DNA of 64,000 bases from Leishmania infantum JPCM5. Lineage: Eukaryota; Euglenozoa; Kinetoplastea; Trypanosomatida; Trypanosomatidae. Each line of letters begins with the position of its first letter. The first letter of the stretch is position 1. The stretch covers positions 434,001-498,000 of the forward strand of contig NC_009394.2 of NCBI RefSeq assembly GCF_000002875.2, read 5' to 3'. Below the pieces are notes generated by a model. That model worked only from the letters and a program-made list of their open reading frames with translations. It had not been told where the DNA came from and ran no database searches. The position numbers and the translations under genes are program-made. Shown one piece after another: positions 18,861 to 28,543 of the stretch.

Positions 18861-21497
18861 GCAAGACGATAGAGGGTGGTGGGCTGATGCGCGGCTTACG
18901 GGTAATATGTGGGCAGAGTATTCTGCGAGTGTGCTCGGCACTCAGAGATCACGGCGACACACACACACACACCAATTCGTCACGCTAAGCTGACTGCCCT
19001 GCGCTCATGGGCACAACAAACAGAAAGGTCGTAGGAGGGAGGGGGTAGGGGTGGGGGGCAGATGATGAGGTCGGGTCAATGATGAGCCACCACAGCGTGC
19101 TGCACGGTTGACGTGTACGACGGTGATGACGGTTCGCTGATGCCTGAAGCACGCATGCCCACGTGCACAGAGAGACACTCGTTTCTGCTTGGAGTGCGGA
19201 ACGAAGTGGGTGGGGCGGGAGACGGCGGGTGTGGTGGTGGGTGGTTGGAGGACGCGCAGACGTCATTGCATGCCTTCCTGCCCTGCTCCTTCCCTACTGT
19301 CTCTCTCAGAAAGAGCGAGAGAGGATGGTAGAATAAGAGACAAGGGCGGCGGCGGCAGAGGCGGCCTCCATACACGAGTGACCGTCTTCTCTGCCTGCGC
19401 CGTCTTCAATGGCTCTTTCCGTCTGCGTGACCACCTCCCTCGTCCATGTGGCCTGCCGTCGCTCATCGACACTGATGCTGCACGTCTTCGCGTGGCGGTG
19501 TAGAGATGCGGATAGGTGAAGCAGGGTTGGATGGAAGAGATGGCCAAGGATGCACACACACACACACACACACACAAACAGCGCGAGGGAGCAAAAACGA
19601 GCTGGCGCGCCGTCTCTCCTGTCGAATGGACGGGGACTTTCGGTACGCATGCGACGTTTTCAATGTTCCGTTGATCTTGATGAACGCGGGCACGAGAACG
19701 TATAAAACGATGAAGAGGGGAGCCCACCTGTAAAACAACACACGCACGCACGACATGGTCCGCCGACGTGGCGCCGACCTCCTCATCCGCCCGGCACGCA
19801 CACGTTAAGGGCCTTCTGCACAGACAAAGCAGATGGAGAGAGAGGGAGGGCGGGCGCGACGGCCGGCACACCGGCACACACACACACATCAACGGCTTCC
19901 GCCCAACAACAAATGAAAGACGTCGACGGCATCTGGGTAGCAACGACGCACACACACACACACACACGCTTAATGACAGCGAGCGCCATCATGCGTCGAC
20001 AAGTTGAGAAGAAAAAAGAAGGGCATCCGGGCACGTGAGCACACAAACGCCGACGGAGAGACACCGACAGGGGGCGTCTCTGCCTGCATGCGTGCCTGGG
20101 AAACGCAGCACCGACACACATAGAGCCAACAGCGATGCCTACAGCAACGAAGCGTTGGGTTAGGTGGGTGGGTGAGTGGGGATGGCGATGAGGTCCACAT
20201 CCTTCGACACGTCTTCGATTCATACCCCCACTCGCCATCACCACTCCCTTCGCGCGTTCCCTCTCCTTGCCCATTCCCTTCCCTTCCCTACACCGCTGCG
20301 TAACCCAAGAGACACCTGCACAGACACAACTCTATACTCACGTCAGCGATCCAGGGAGGGGGGGGGAGCCTCCGCCATCAGCGCAGCTGCCGCTGTTTGA
20401 CAGACAACAGTGTTGAAGCACACCGACCCATGAGAAGGGGAAGCGAGGGAAGGCGAAAACAGAAGGAGGTAGAGAAGCAAACAGCCTCTAAGACGGTATA
20501 GCTGCTGACCGCGATACCCACACCCACACTTGCACCCGCACACGCACAACTACTAATACATACGCAGCGAGAAGGAAAAAAAAGCATAGGAAGATGTGGG
20601 TGGGATGCTAGGAAAGAGGTGTGAGATAGTTACGTCTACTTCATGCCACCCCCTCCCACTCACCGCCCCCCGCGCTGCAGACACATCCTCGAAGATGAGG
20701 AGAGACCAAGTGTGCTCTCCTTCCCGTTCCCGCCTTTTCGCTCACCGACACCACTCACATGCAGCCACCGCCATGTGCCATCCGACCAGTCGCCGTCTTC
20801 ACCGGCCCTCCTCTTCCTCTTTTCACGCGCACCTGACTAACCGGCCACGTGGAAAAGAAACACGCTCCAACACGCGGAAAGGCAGGCCGACGTCTCCCTC
20901 TTGCCTGCCTGCCTGCCTCCCCCTTAAAAAACAACAAACCGCCACTGCCATCATCGTCATGAGCAGTCTCTCCTCCTCGCCTCCCTGGACGCCAAAGTCA
21001 GCCGTGCAGCACGAGAGTCTAGAGCGAGGGAAACCTCCGGCACGAGAGGGCGCATCCACCGTCGCGCAACCGCGCACGCACAAAAAAAAAGAAAACCAAC
21101 GGAACACACACACACACAATATATATATATATATAAGCGATAAAGAAGGCACAACGCCGAAACCATCAAGAACGTCTGCGCCCACAATACTATGCGCCGC
21201 TGCCATCCGCGGCACGATGCGCCACACGACACACCAGACAGAGACAGACAGACAGGGAGAGAGACAGAGGCAGGGAGGGTACCACGGGGCAAAACGGAAG
21301 GAAGGCGAAGCGGCTACGAGCAACACGACACGCCGGTTTCAGCCGTCGACATCGGCACGCGCACTTACACGCCGCAGAACCGAAACGCCCTACAATACAC
21401 GTAAGCTGCTCACGAACACCGCCACGTCAAAGGCGCAGTGCGAGGGCGTCAGTGAGTCGCAAGAGAGGGAGAGGGAGGGGGAGGGGAGTGCTCGATG
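18861..21497. other. 2.6-kb gene-poor spacer rich in microsatellites
   Basis: The longest gene-free stretch in the window. It holds CA repeats (18959-18974, 19555-19578, about 19947-19969), a G run near 20357-20367 and a CA-TA compound repeat (21104-21135). Its ORFs are low-complexity (Thr-His, Cys-Val) and are not believed. It should contain the EIF4G5 3' UTR and the leader of the coiled-coil gene. Confidence 0.5.
21104..21135. repeat. (CA)n-(TA)n compound microsatellite
   Basis: CA alternation to 21117 passes into AT alternation to about 21135, matching the repeat at 5882-5917 in type. Confidence 0.9.
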
Positions 21498-21502
21498 NNC
21501 AN
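21498..21502. other. Ambiguous bases (assembly uncertainty)
   Basis: Bases 21498, 21499 and 21502 are N. They mark a low-quality join at the left end of the coding-like stretch that follows the EIF4G5 stop. Confidence 0.95.
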
Positions 21503-21696
21503 AGCACCATAGGTAGGGGGCCGGGCCCCTGACGCTGATCCAGATGGGTTCCGCTCCTTGATGGCCTCCTCCATAACGAAGACAGCCGGAGCTTCCTTGC
21601 AGGTGGTGCGAAGCTGCGCGGAAAGCTTGTTCAGGGGTCAATGCGGTTGTTCACAAAGACCACTCCTTTGCGGATGACATGCACCAAGGACCGGTG
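21503..21696 (-). pseudogene. Coding-like stretch after the EIF4G5 stop
   Basis: After the EIF4G5 TAG (21697-21699) the same frame stays open for 21 codons (HRSLVHVIRKG...) to a TGA at 21631-21633. With one extra base at the C4 run (21634-21637, minus strand) it would continue as DPLNKLSAQLRTTCKEAP and on for some 43 codons up to the Ns. Codons have GC-rich third positions and the peptide looks globular. It could be the true C-terminus of EIF4G5 broken by sequence errors or mutation, or a misjoined fragment. Confidence 0.5.
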
Positions 21697-23892
21697 CTAG
21701 CACCCACCAATCTTCCACTGGAGGTACACCTCCACGAGCAGCGTGTCTGCCGGGCGTGCGGTGAAGATCTTGCGCAGCAGCTCCTTGTATTGGGTGCACA
21801 GGAAGTTCACGTCGTATCGAACGAACGTAAAGAAGGCCGATGCGCAGAGAAACGGGCTCTGCTTCTGCATGTCGCTCAGGGCCGGACTGGCGTGGAAGTT
21901 GTCGTCATCGTAGGAGGTGCACAGTTCGTTAAAGTACGTCACCTCGGGGTCGATGGTACCGACCAGGTCCAGCACGGTCTGCTTCGGCTGCTGGTCATCG
22001 TCCGCTTCATGAACGAACATGGGCGGGGTGTAGCGCAGAAGCGCTTGCAGGACGCGAAAGCGGTCTTGAGGCTTCAGGTCCTTCAGCTGGTCCGGCTTCG
22101 TGTCGGCCTCCACGTCGCGCACCATGTTCGCAATGACCTCCATGCTCACGTGATGATCTACAAGCATGTTGAGCACCTTTGTGTGCAGCGAGTATGGGAA
22201 GACGCTGTGGCCGTGCTTGATCAGCGACGCCCAGTGCACAAAGTACTTTGGGATGTCCGTGAATAGCTCCTCCTCCGCTGACTTCTGCACGTGTTGCAGC
22301 AGCGCCTCCTGCGCCTGCTCCGTGGTGAGAGCCCCCTTCTTCATCAAGGTCTCGAAGAGCTCACCGAGGCGGGTGCGCTCTGCCGTGTACTTGTATGTAT
22401 TGATATACCGACCAAGCCACTTGGTGCAGTACACCACGACCACCTCAGGGGGGATCGAAGACATGATGGAGACGATCTCGTCGACAGAGCTGCTCATGAA
22501 GAAGTCATCCATCACCTTGGAGAACTCCTCGTAGTCAGGGATTCGTGGCTGCGCCTCCTGGATGGGCATGGGCGCCAGCGGCATTGTGGGCAGGCTGCCG
22601 CCGCGGCCGTTGTTATTCAACAGCGTTCCCGAGCCGTTGTTGTTGGTGTTGCCCTGCGCCGCGCTGCCGCCGCCCTCGGTGCGGCGTGCGCCGGGACCGT
22701 GCAGCGGCACCCAGTTGTTGTTCATAGTCTCGAGGAAGTTCTGCAGCAGGAACTGGATACGCTTCTGCGGGTGCGAGTTGCTCAGCTCAGTGATCGTCTC
22801 ACGGTAGCGCGGGAGCGGGTCCTCGTAGAAAGCGGCGTCCAGGTGAGGACCGCACACCTGCAGAAGCTCCATGAAGTGGATGAGGCTGTAGTCGGTCGGA
22901 ATGTGGCGGCGATGGCCGGGGCCGTAGAGCAGCGAGTCCAGCACGGCGTGCACAACCTTCTGGCGGACCAGTCGGCTCGTGAACATCAACCCCAGGAACT
23001 GAATGTTTGCCTTCTGCTTGCCCGAGAACTGGATACGCTCCATCTCAGCGTCCTCTGGCGACATGGTGGCCATCCGCTTCTCCAGCTCCACCGCCTCTGC
23101 CCCAGAGTTCATGAACGTGGATCGGCACTGACGAAGCACCTCATTGCGGATCATGCGACCGGCCTCTTCGCGCTCGCCGATGGAGGAGATGAGGTGCGCG
23201 ATGAGCTGCACGTACAGGTGCGTGTAGCAGCTATCCTCCGGCTTCGTTGACTTGTTGAAAAAGACTTTGATGACCTCGTCGATCTCCTCCTTGGTAGACT
23301 GCCGAATGGGCAGGTCTGTTAGCTCTTTCTTCATCTTCTCTAGGTTCGATGCGGTGACCTTGCCGAGAATGCCCAGTACCTCGTTGTTGATCTTACGGTC
23401 TGTCATCACCTTCGACATGGTCGACGCGTTCTGCTCGCGGAAGAGATTATCGCGCAGGGAGTTGTTCTCCATGTCGTCCATGTTCTCCGGCATCTCCTTC
23501 CACATCGCACGCGCGTATTCCATTACTTCGCTCGGCACCGGCGCCTGGCACTTGCGCAGTTTGATGAAGTCCTCCACGTCGTAGATGTGGTCCTCCGGGT
23601 ATGACACCTCGGTCGGCACGACCTCGGCGGCACCGCTACGCTCCTCCTCCGCCTCCTCCTTCGGCGGTGGGGGTGCTGGGGCGGGGGCCTGCAGCTGGGT
23701 AGGCAGCTTGGCCCGCGGCGCGCGAGGCAGACTGCTGTGGTGGTGCGGCTGCTGGGCGCCGATGCCTGTACCCGCGCCTCCAGGCTGCGCGCGGTCCAGA
23801 AAGCTAGCCGGCGCACCGGGGCGCAACGACATCCCCCGCGCCTGCTGCGCCAGCGGGGCGGATGTGATGCGGCCCGGGTAGTTCTTGTTCAT
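21697..23892 (-). CDS. EIF4G5: Translation initiation factor eIF4G homologue (EIF4G5-type)
   Basis: 731 residues from the ATG at 23892 (MNKNYPGRIT). eIF4G proteins scaffold the cap-binding complex by joining eIF4E and eIF4A. Residues 1-95 are Pro/Gln-rich. A likely eIF4E-binding element YDVEDFI (104-110, YxxxxF plus hydrophobic) follows. A MIF4G domain spans about 170-395, including NNEVLGILGKVT and the helical pairs typical of the fold. After an Asn/Gly linker (400-445) comes a second helical domain, probably MA3-like (455-620). The paralogue assignment to EIF4G5, the partner of EIF4E6 in trypanosomatids, rests on recalled synteny with PBP1 and uridine phosphorylase. The stop is followed by a suspicious coding-like stretch. 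Confidence 0.85.
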   Translation of the reverse strand: MNKNYPGRITSAPLAQQARGMSLRPGAPASFLDRAQPGGAGTGIGAQQPHHHSSLPRAPRAKLPTQLQAPAPAPPPPKEEAEEERSGAAEVVPTEVSYPEDHIYDVEDFIKLRKCQAPVPSEVMEYARAMWKEMPENMDDMENNSLRDNLFREQNASTMSKVMTDRKINNEVLGILGKVTASNLEKMKKELTDLPIRQSTKEEIDEVIKVFFNKSTKPEDSCYTHLYVQLIAHLISSIGEREEAGRMIRNEVLRQCRSTFMNSGAEAVELEKRMATMSPEDAEMERIQFSGKQKANIQFLGLMFTSRLVRQKVVHAVLDSLLYGPGHRRHIPTDYSLIHFMELLQVCGPHLDAAFYEDPLPRYRETITELSNSHPQKRIQFLLQNFLETMNNNWVPLHGPGARRTEGGGSAAQGNTNNNGSGTLLNNNGRGGSLPTMPLAPMPIQEAQPRIPDYEEFSKVMDDFFMSSSVDEIVSIMSSIPPEVVVVYCTKWLGRYINTYKYTAERTRLGELFETLMKKGALTTEQAQEALLQHVQKSAEEELFTDIPKYFVHWASLIKHGHSVFPYSLHTKVLNMLVDHHVSMEVIANMVRDVEADTKPDQLKDLKPQDRFRVLQALLRYTPPMFVHEADDDQQPKQTVLDLVGTIDPEVTYFNELCTSYDDDNFHASPALSDMQKQSPFLCASAFFTFVRYDVNFLCTQYKELLRKIFTARPADTLLVEVYLQWKIGGC

Positions 23893-25288
23893 GGCGACAG
23901 TGACGATGGCAACAGTGCGGCAGTGCGAAATCGCGAAAGGCGACACGGGGCGAACAAACGAAGGAGAGAGCCGGATATGGCGCGCTCAGCGGTGAGGTGT
24001 GTGTGTGTCGGCAGGAGACTTGAGGAGAGCCGCTCTCGCCGTGTGCGCAGGTGCAGCCCTTTCTTCGTGTGTCTCGCTGCCAGCTTGCCCGCTGCCGTCC
24101 TCCTCCTCTGCTGGGGGCTAATGGTGACGCACGCACTCTGTATCCCGGGAAGTGCCGTGGGTATATGTAAGACTGTGTACGGGGCGATGAGTATGGAGTG
24201 GGCGTGCGCGGACGTGGAAGTGCGTCGATGCACCGTAGGCGCCGCAGCCTCCTCTCTGCGCTTCCGAATCAGGCACACAGCAGCAGCAGCAACGCCACCG
24301 AAGATGCTGTACCGCAGGGTTGAAGACAAAACAAAAACTATCAGTGAAAGGCACCACGCCACGGCACCAGCGGCGGCAGCAGCAACAACGACGACAACGA
24401 CGGGGGCGGAGTCTTCTCCCGAGCCCTTTGCCACCGTGCAAGAGGGGAGCGCGGGACGGACAGCGCAAGAGAGTGAGGGACAAGAATGGAAGAGAGGGAA
24501 CCACCTTCTCAGTGGCACACAACAACGTGTGTGTGGGAGGGGGGGTCAGATGCTGAGCAGAGGCTTCAACCCAGCTACAACGCACATACGCACGCGCAAG
24601 ACAACCAGAGACAGAGACACACTCACAACGCGGCAAAAGGAAAACCGGCTAATAGCGACGGAGGATGCAAACAAGGCGACGCTGAATCCGAAGATATACT
24701 TCGCACCCGCGTGCGCGCACCAGAGGTACAGAGAGCGTGTGAAGGGGGCGGGTGAGAGACAGGCATGCAAGAGGGCGTAGCGGTAGAGAGAAGACGGCGA
24801 GGGGAGCACGATATGAGCGGAGATGAAGGAGGCGGGGCATTACATGCGTGCCCTCCCCCGAGTACGAGCACGAGCATGACAAGCAAGTGAAGCCGCTGCA
24901 GTGGTGGGAGATGGGAGAGAGGGGTGTGGGGGGGGGTAGGCAAGGGGTGTTGCAGCCAAGCAGGGGAGGCAGCGCCGCATCCGCATCCGGCTGTCGAGCG
25001 ACTACGCAGAGTCCTCCGGTGTGGGGTGAGTGGCGTGGCGGTGCCACCGTGAACGTTCGCGCCGTTTCTCGTTCAACTCATTGTCTTGTGAGATTCGCCG
25101 GAGTGGATGGGGGAGGGAGGGAGGGGGTGCTGAAGGAGAAGGGCGAGAGCGAGACACGCTGCTGCACGCAAGCAGCGCCGGCCCTCTCCTCCATCTGCAC
25201 ACCTCCCCCTCCCCATCCCGCAGCAGTAGTGGTGGTGGTGGGGGAGAGGGTATGGCATCCCTTGTTTCGGTTCAAATTGTGTACATCC
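23893..25288. other. Intergenic spacer upstream of EIF4G5
   Basis: No gene is seen. Short CAG/CGA-type runs occur at about 24280-24300 and 24365-24400. Purine runs lie near 24905-24955 and 25105-25130 on the plus strand. Confidence 0.5.
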
Positions 25289-26800
25289 TTACTCGCTCTT
25301 CCTCTCGTCGACGTCTGCTTGTACCCCGATGGAGGAACGCACACGCACACGCATACGAGCGTGCGTGTGCGTGGAGGGCCAGCAGCCTACGTGGCCACGC
25401 AACAAGTCATCCAGCTCGCCAAGCCTCTCTTGGCGCTGCGGGTACTGTGGGGTGGCACTCGGGCATACGGCGGGGTCGGGACCCATCGCCACGGCGGGCA
25501 TCATGCTCCCATCGGCGTCGGTGGCTGCTTGCTCTGCAGGGGCCACGGCATCGATCCCCTCTGCCGCCGCAGTCGGGATAGTGGCGAACGTTGTCGCAGC
25601 CGACGCAGTGGGCCCTTGCACGCCGGTGTAGTAAGAAATGCGCTGTGCGGCTGGCACCCCGGCGCGAAGCGTGGGGAGGATTTGCGCAAAACTCAACGGG
25701 GTCGCCGGTGAGTCTTCCGTGGCTGGCGATGCCCTGGCGACCTCGTATGCTTCCCGCTCCAATGACAGCCGGGGTTTGCCGTGGGCTGTCTCGTCCGCGT
25801 ACGCCCCGCCAAAGACAGCTTCTACGGCGACCCGGGCATCTGCAAGGTTGCTAGGCGTGTACACGCCCATTCGTGCTTCGTCGACACCGTAGCGAGCAGA
25901 CCAGGATTCCGGTACGACGCGCCGTGCCTCGAGAGGATCCTGCGGGCCAGCCAGGCGCACCAGTCGCTCGACAGCGTTGACGGCGCGCAAGAGCAGCACC
26001 AACACGGTGCCCCCCTGCAGGAGAGACGCTACCTGCTGCCAGACCTGCGGATCTGTAATGAACATGTGACTATCCTTGGCAGGGGTGCAGAGCTTCGGCG
26101 ATGCTGTGGCCGACGACGAGGAGAGCGCGCCGGGAAGAGAGCGCTGGTATAGTGCCGGTGTGACTGTCCCGGCTGCAGTTGTGTCCGTAATAGCAGCGCT
26201 CGCAGCTGTGTGAGCGGTGTGCTCGCTAGATAACGTCGGCTCAGAGCTCGCGCCGTCGCTACCCGTCCGTTTTCCTCGGAGAGAAAGCAGTGCAGAGAGC
26301 GATGGCCGCGGTGCCACCTCGCAAGCGCCATCCGCCCCCTTGCCAGGACTGGGGACGCGCGAGGGCCCTGATTGTTGATGCGCTCGATGCCCTTGAGCGA
26401 GGCGCATGATGCTGTCCAGCAGCTGGCCGCTCACGGCTCGCGACTCCGCCTGTTGCTGCGACTGGGGGTGCTGCCCCTGCTGGGGTTGTTGCTGAGACAG
26501 CGTCTCTGACCATAGCCGGTGCCGCGCTTCCGACAGGAACGGCTGGGATGATGTCTTGACGGCCTCTGCCTCCGCGGCGGTGCTCGTGGAGAACTGACGC
26601 GCTGCCGCGCGCCGCCGCAGGTGCGCGTATTGTTGGGCGATGGTGAGGGCCTGATCGGGTGTCAGTACAAATCGGCGTTCTACAACGTCGACGCCAGCAT
26701 CGCGCAGCTCACGCACGATGCTGGCGTGCGCTGCCTGGCACTCGGGCATGCACACCAGGAGAGTCCACTGCGGCTCTGCCCCCTCATCCTGCGTGGTCAT
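25289..26800 (-). CDS. NDK-fold protein lacking catalytic residues (split by an insertion)
   Basis: 503 residues starting MTTQDEGAEP. Residues 12-62 match the first part of nucleoside diphosphate kinase (TLLVCMPE in place of TxxxIKPD, then AGVDVVERRFVLTPDQA). Residues 246-332 match the rest (VLVLLLRAVNAVERLVRLAGPQDP, then SARYG, then RMGVYTPSN in place of RNxxHGSD). Thus the active-site His is Tyr314, the phosphate-binding Lys is Met and the nearby Asn is lost, so kinase activity is not expected. A 180-residue Gln/Ser/Ala-rich insertion separates the halves, and a long tail follows. Degenerate NDK domains are common in flagellar proteins (NME5, NME8 type). The start was chosen because the first AG after the pyrimidine tract lies inside the preceding candidate start at 26869. 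Confidence 0.8.
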   Translation of the reverse strand: MTTQDEGAEPQWTLLVCMPECQAAHASIVRELRDAGVDVVERRFVLTPDQALTIAQQYAHLRRRAAARQFSTSTAAEAEAVKTSSQPFLSEARHRLWSETLSQQQPQQGQHPQSQQQAESRAVSGQLLDSIMRLAQGHRAHQQSGPSRVPSPGKGADGACEVAPRPSLSALLSLRGKRTGSDGASSEPTLSSEHTAHTAASAAITDTTAAGTVTPALYQRSLPGALSSSSATASPKLCTPAKDSHMFITDPQVWQQVASLLQGGTVLVLLLRAVNAVERLVRLAGPQDPLEARRVVPESWSARYGVDEARMGVYTPSNLADARVAVEAVFGGAYADETAHGKPRLSLEREAYEVARASPATEDSPATPLSFAQILPTLRAGVPAAQRISYYTGVQGPTASAATTFATIPTAAAEGIDAVAPAEQAATDADGSMMPAVAMGPDPAVCPSATPQYPQRQERLGELDDLLRGHVGCWPSTHTHARMRVRVRSSIGVQADVDERKSE

Positions 26801-26862
26801 TGAGCCTGTCCAGTCAGCGGATGAGCGTGCTTTTGTGTGCGCGCGGCGAGGCAACGCGTGCG

Positions 26863-26956
26863 CTGCCATCACCAGAAGGTGAAGGAATGCGTGATAGCGG
26901 TCACGGCAATGATAAGGGGAAGGGCAAGCGGGGAGGAGAGTGCAGGAGAGAGTAGC
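26863..26956 (-). promoter_or_regulatory. Probable trans-splice acceptor of the NDK-fold gene
   Basis: On the minus strand a pyrimidine tract (about 26956-26914) is followed by its first AG at 26864-26863. This falls two bases after the ATG at 26869, so that ATG would be cut away and translation would begin at 26800. Confidence 0.5.
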
Positions 26957-28009
26957 TCGGGCCGTTGGCAGTATGCATACACGTGAAGGGCGACAAAAAA
27001 CGGAGGAGGATGATGCAGATCTGTGCTTGTATGTATGGGGTGGTGAAGGCAACACTGGGCCTGGAGGTGTCTGAAAAAGACGGGGAAGGGATATGCACCT
27101 CGCATTGCATATGACATTCGATAGCTCAAGCAGAGTGCCGTTCGTCGTCTCCGTCCCCACATTCCGCACCATCACATCAGCGCGCCTCGCTTGCCCCATC
27201 ACCGCAATAGCCGTAAAAAGAAAGAAGGCATGGACGAAGTGCGGCATGTGCGCTCCTCACGTCTGAGCATCGCTGAGAAGCGCACAGGTGCCTGCAGAAC
27301 ACAACCAGATCGTGTATCTTTTTTTTTTCCTTCCTGTCTTAGCACATGGAAAGGACGAATATCAGCGGGCGTAAGATGAACACACATACCCCCGTCGAGA
27401 GCGAGATACATACGCGGACGAGCGCACACGCTCACACTGATGCCATCCCATCCGAAGAGACAGAGACATCGTGCGGGAGCACAAGGAGTTCGAGGAAAAC
27501 CGCAACACATACACTTTTGTGCGCCTGTGACTCCTCTGCCTGTCCTCTGACTCTCCTCCGTTTTTCCTCCCTCGTTGTCGCCGCGTGCCTCTCGCCAGCC
27601 TGCACGCACCTCCAACCGCAGCGGTCACCGTGGCGCGCACACACACACACGCCCACATGCGTCCGTGACGCTTCCTTGTAGGATTGTCTTTCGCTTTCAC
27701 AGTACCGTAAAGGAGGGGCTCAGGCACCTAACGCACGCGCACACGTAGGAAGGGCAAGGGAGACCACTGGAGGAGGCGGGAGTGTGGTGGTATAACGGTT
27801 ATGGCTCCAGGGATGGAGGGAGCAAGGTGACGATCGGGCGCGTATCGGGGCGCGTGTGCACGAGCGCGGTAGCCCCGCCTGTATGGGTAAGGCGCGCGCT
27901 ATGCGTTGCTGCCGTGGCGCGGCGCCTCTCCGTTTCGCACCGCACCCGTCCTGCCCTCAAGACCACGACAGACGCATCCACCCGCTGTCGTTGACTTTGC
28001 CGCCCGCCT
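26957..28009. other. Intergenic spacer
   Basis: No gene is seen. It holds a T run at 27319-27328 and a CA repeat near 27639-27650. Confidence 0.5.
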
Positions 28010-28543
28010 CTACGGCAGCTGCGTCAAGCCGCCGGCGTTGGAGCGGCCTTTGATGCCGTCCAGGATGCCCTTGTCAATGAAAGTGACGATGCGCTGCTGC
28101 GAGGATCCGAAGCCGAAGACCATGGTAAGAGCAATAATCACCTCCGCGATCGTCTCGGCAATGTGGGAGCCACACTGCGTCTTGTCCACCTGCTTGCCGC
28201 GGTTGCAGAGGTCCACAACCACGTCGTTCATACCCATGCTGAGGGAGCTTAGGATAAGCGTCAGCACCGCCATCACCTGGTGGGCGTACAGAATGGAGAG
28301 GCGCGGCTGCAGGCGCTGCACAAGGATAGAGAGCATCATGGTGATGGCCAGCAGCACAAAGCCGATAATGCCCGCCGCGTAGCGCGCCAGAACGCCCCCC
28401 TGCTCCCTCTTCACAGACAAGGCCCACGTGACGATCAGCATCAGCATCGCGATCCCGTCCAGGACGACCATGGCGATGTTCATGCGGCTCAGCACCAGCG
28501 CCTTCACATTGGCCTTGTGAATGTGAGTGAGCACTGCCTGCAT
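28010..28543 (-). CDS. Four-helix integral membrane protein
   Basis: 177 residues from the ATG at 28543 (MQAVLTHIHK); the open frame upstream contains a His run encoded by a GGT repeat and is taken as leader. Four hydrophobic segments are visible at about 24-43, 54-76, 85-107 and 126-147, separated by short polar loops (VKREQGG, QRLQPR, LCNRGKQVDKTQCG). The last loop carries two Cys and is probably on the opposite side from the termini. The C-terminus (DKGILDGIKGRSNAGG) is basic. The size and topology resemble MARVEL- or tetraspan-like proteins, but no family signature is clear. The membrane in question cannot be told from sequence. Confidence 0.78.
   Translation of the reverse strand: MQAVLTHIHKANVKALVLSRMNIAMVVLDGIAMLMLIVTWALSVKREQGGVLARYAAGIIGFVLLAITMMLSILVQRLQPRLSILYAHQVMAVLTLILSSLSMGMNDVVVDLCNRGKQVDKTQCGSHIAETIAEVIIALTMVFGFGSSQQRIVTFIDKGILDGIKGRSNAGGLTQLP

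Noticed and set aside
18861..18941. N-terminal extension of the coiled-coil protein
   Set aside because: It begins with GTG, not ATG, and contains AG sites suited to trans-splicing before the ATG at 18860.
19263..19967. 234-residue minus-strand frame
   Set aside because: Begins in a CA repeat (Cys-Val run) and shows no ordered region.
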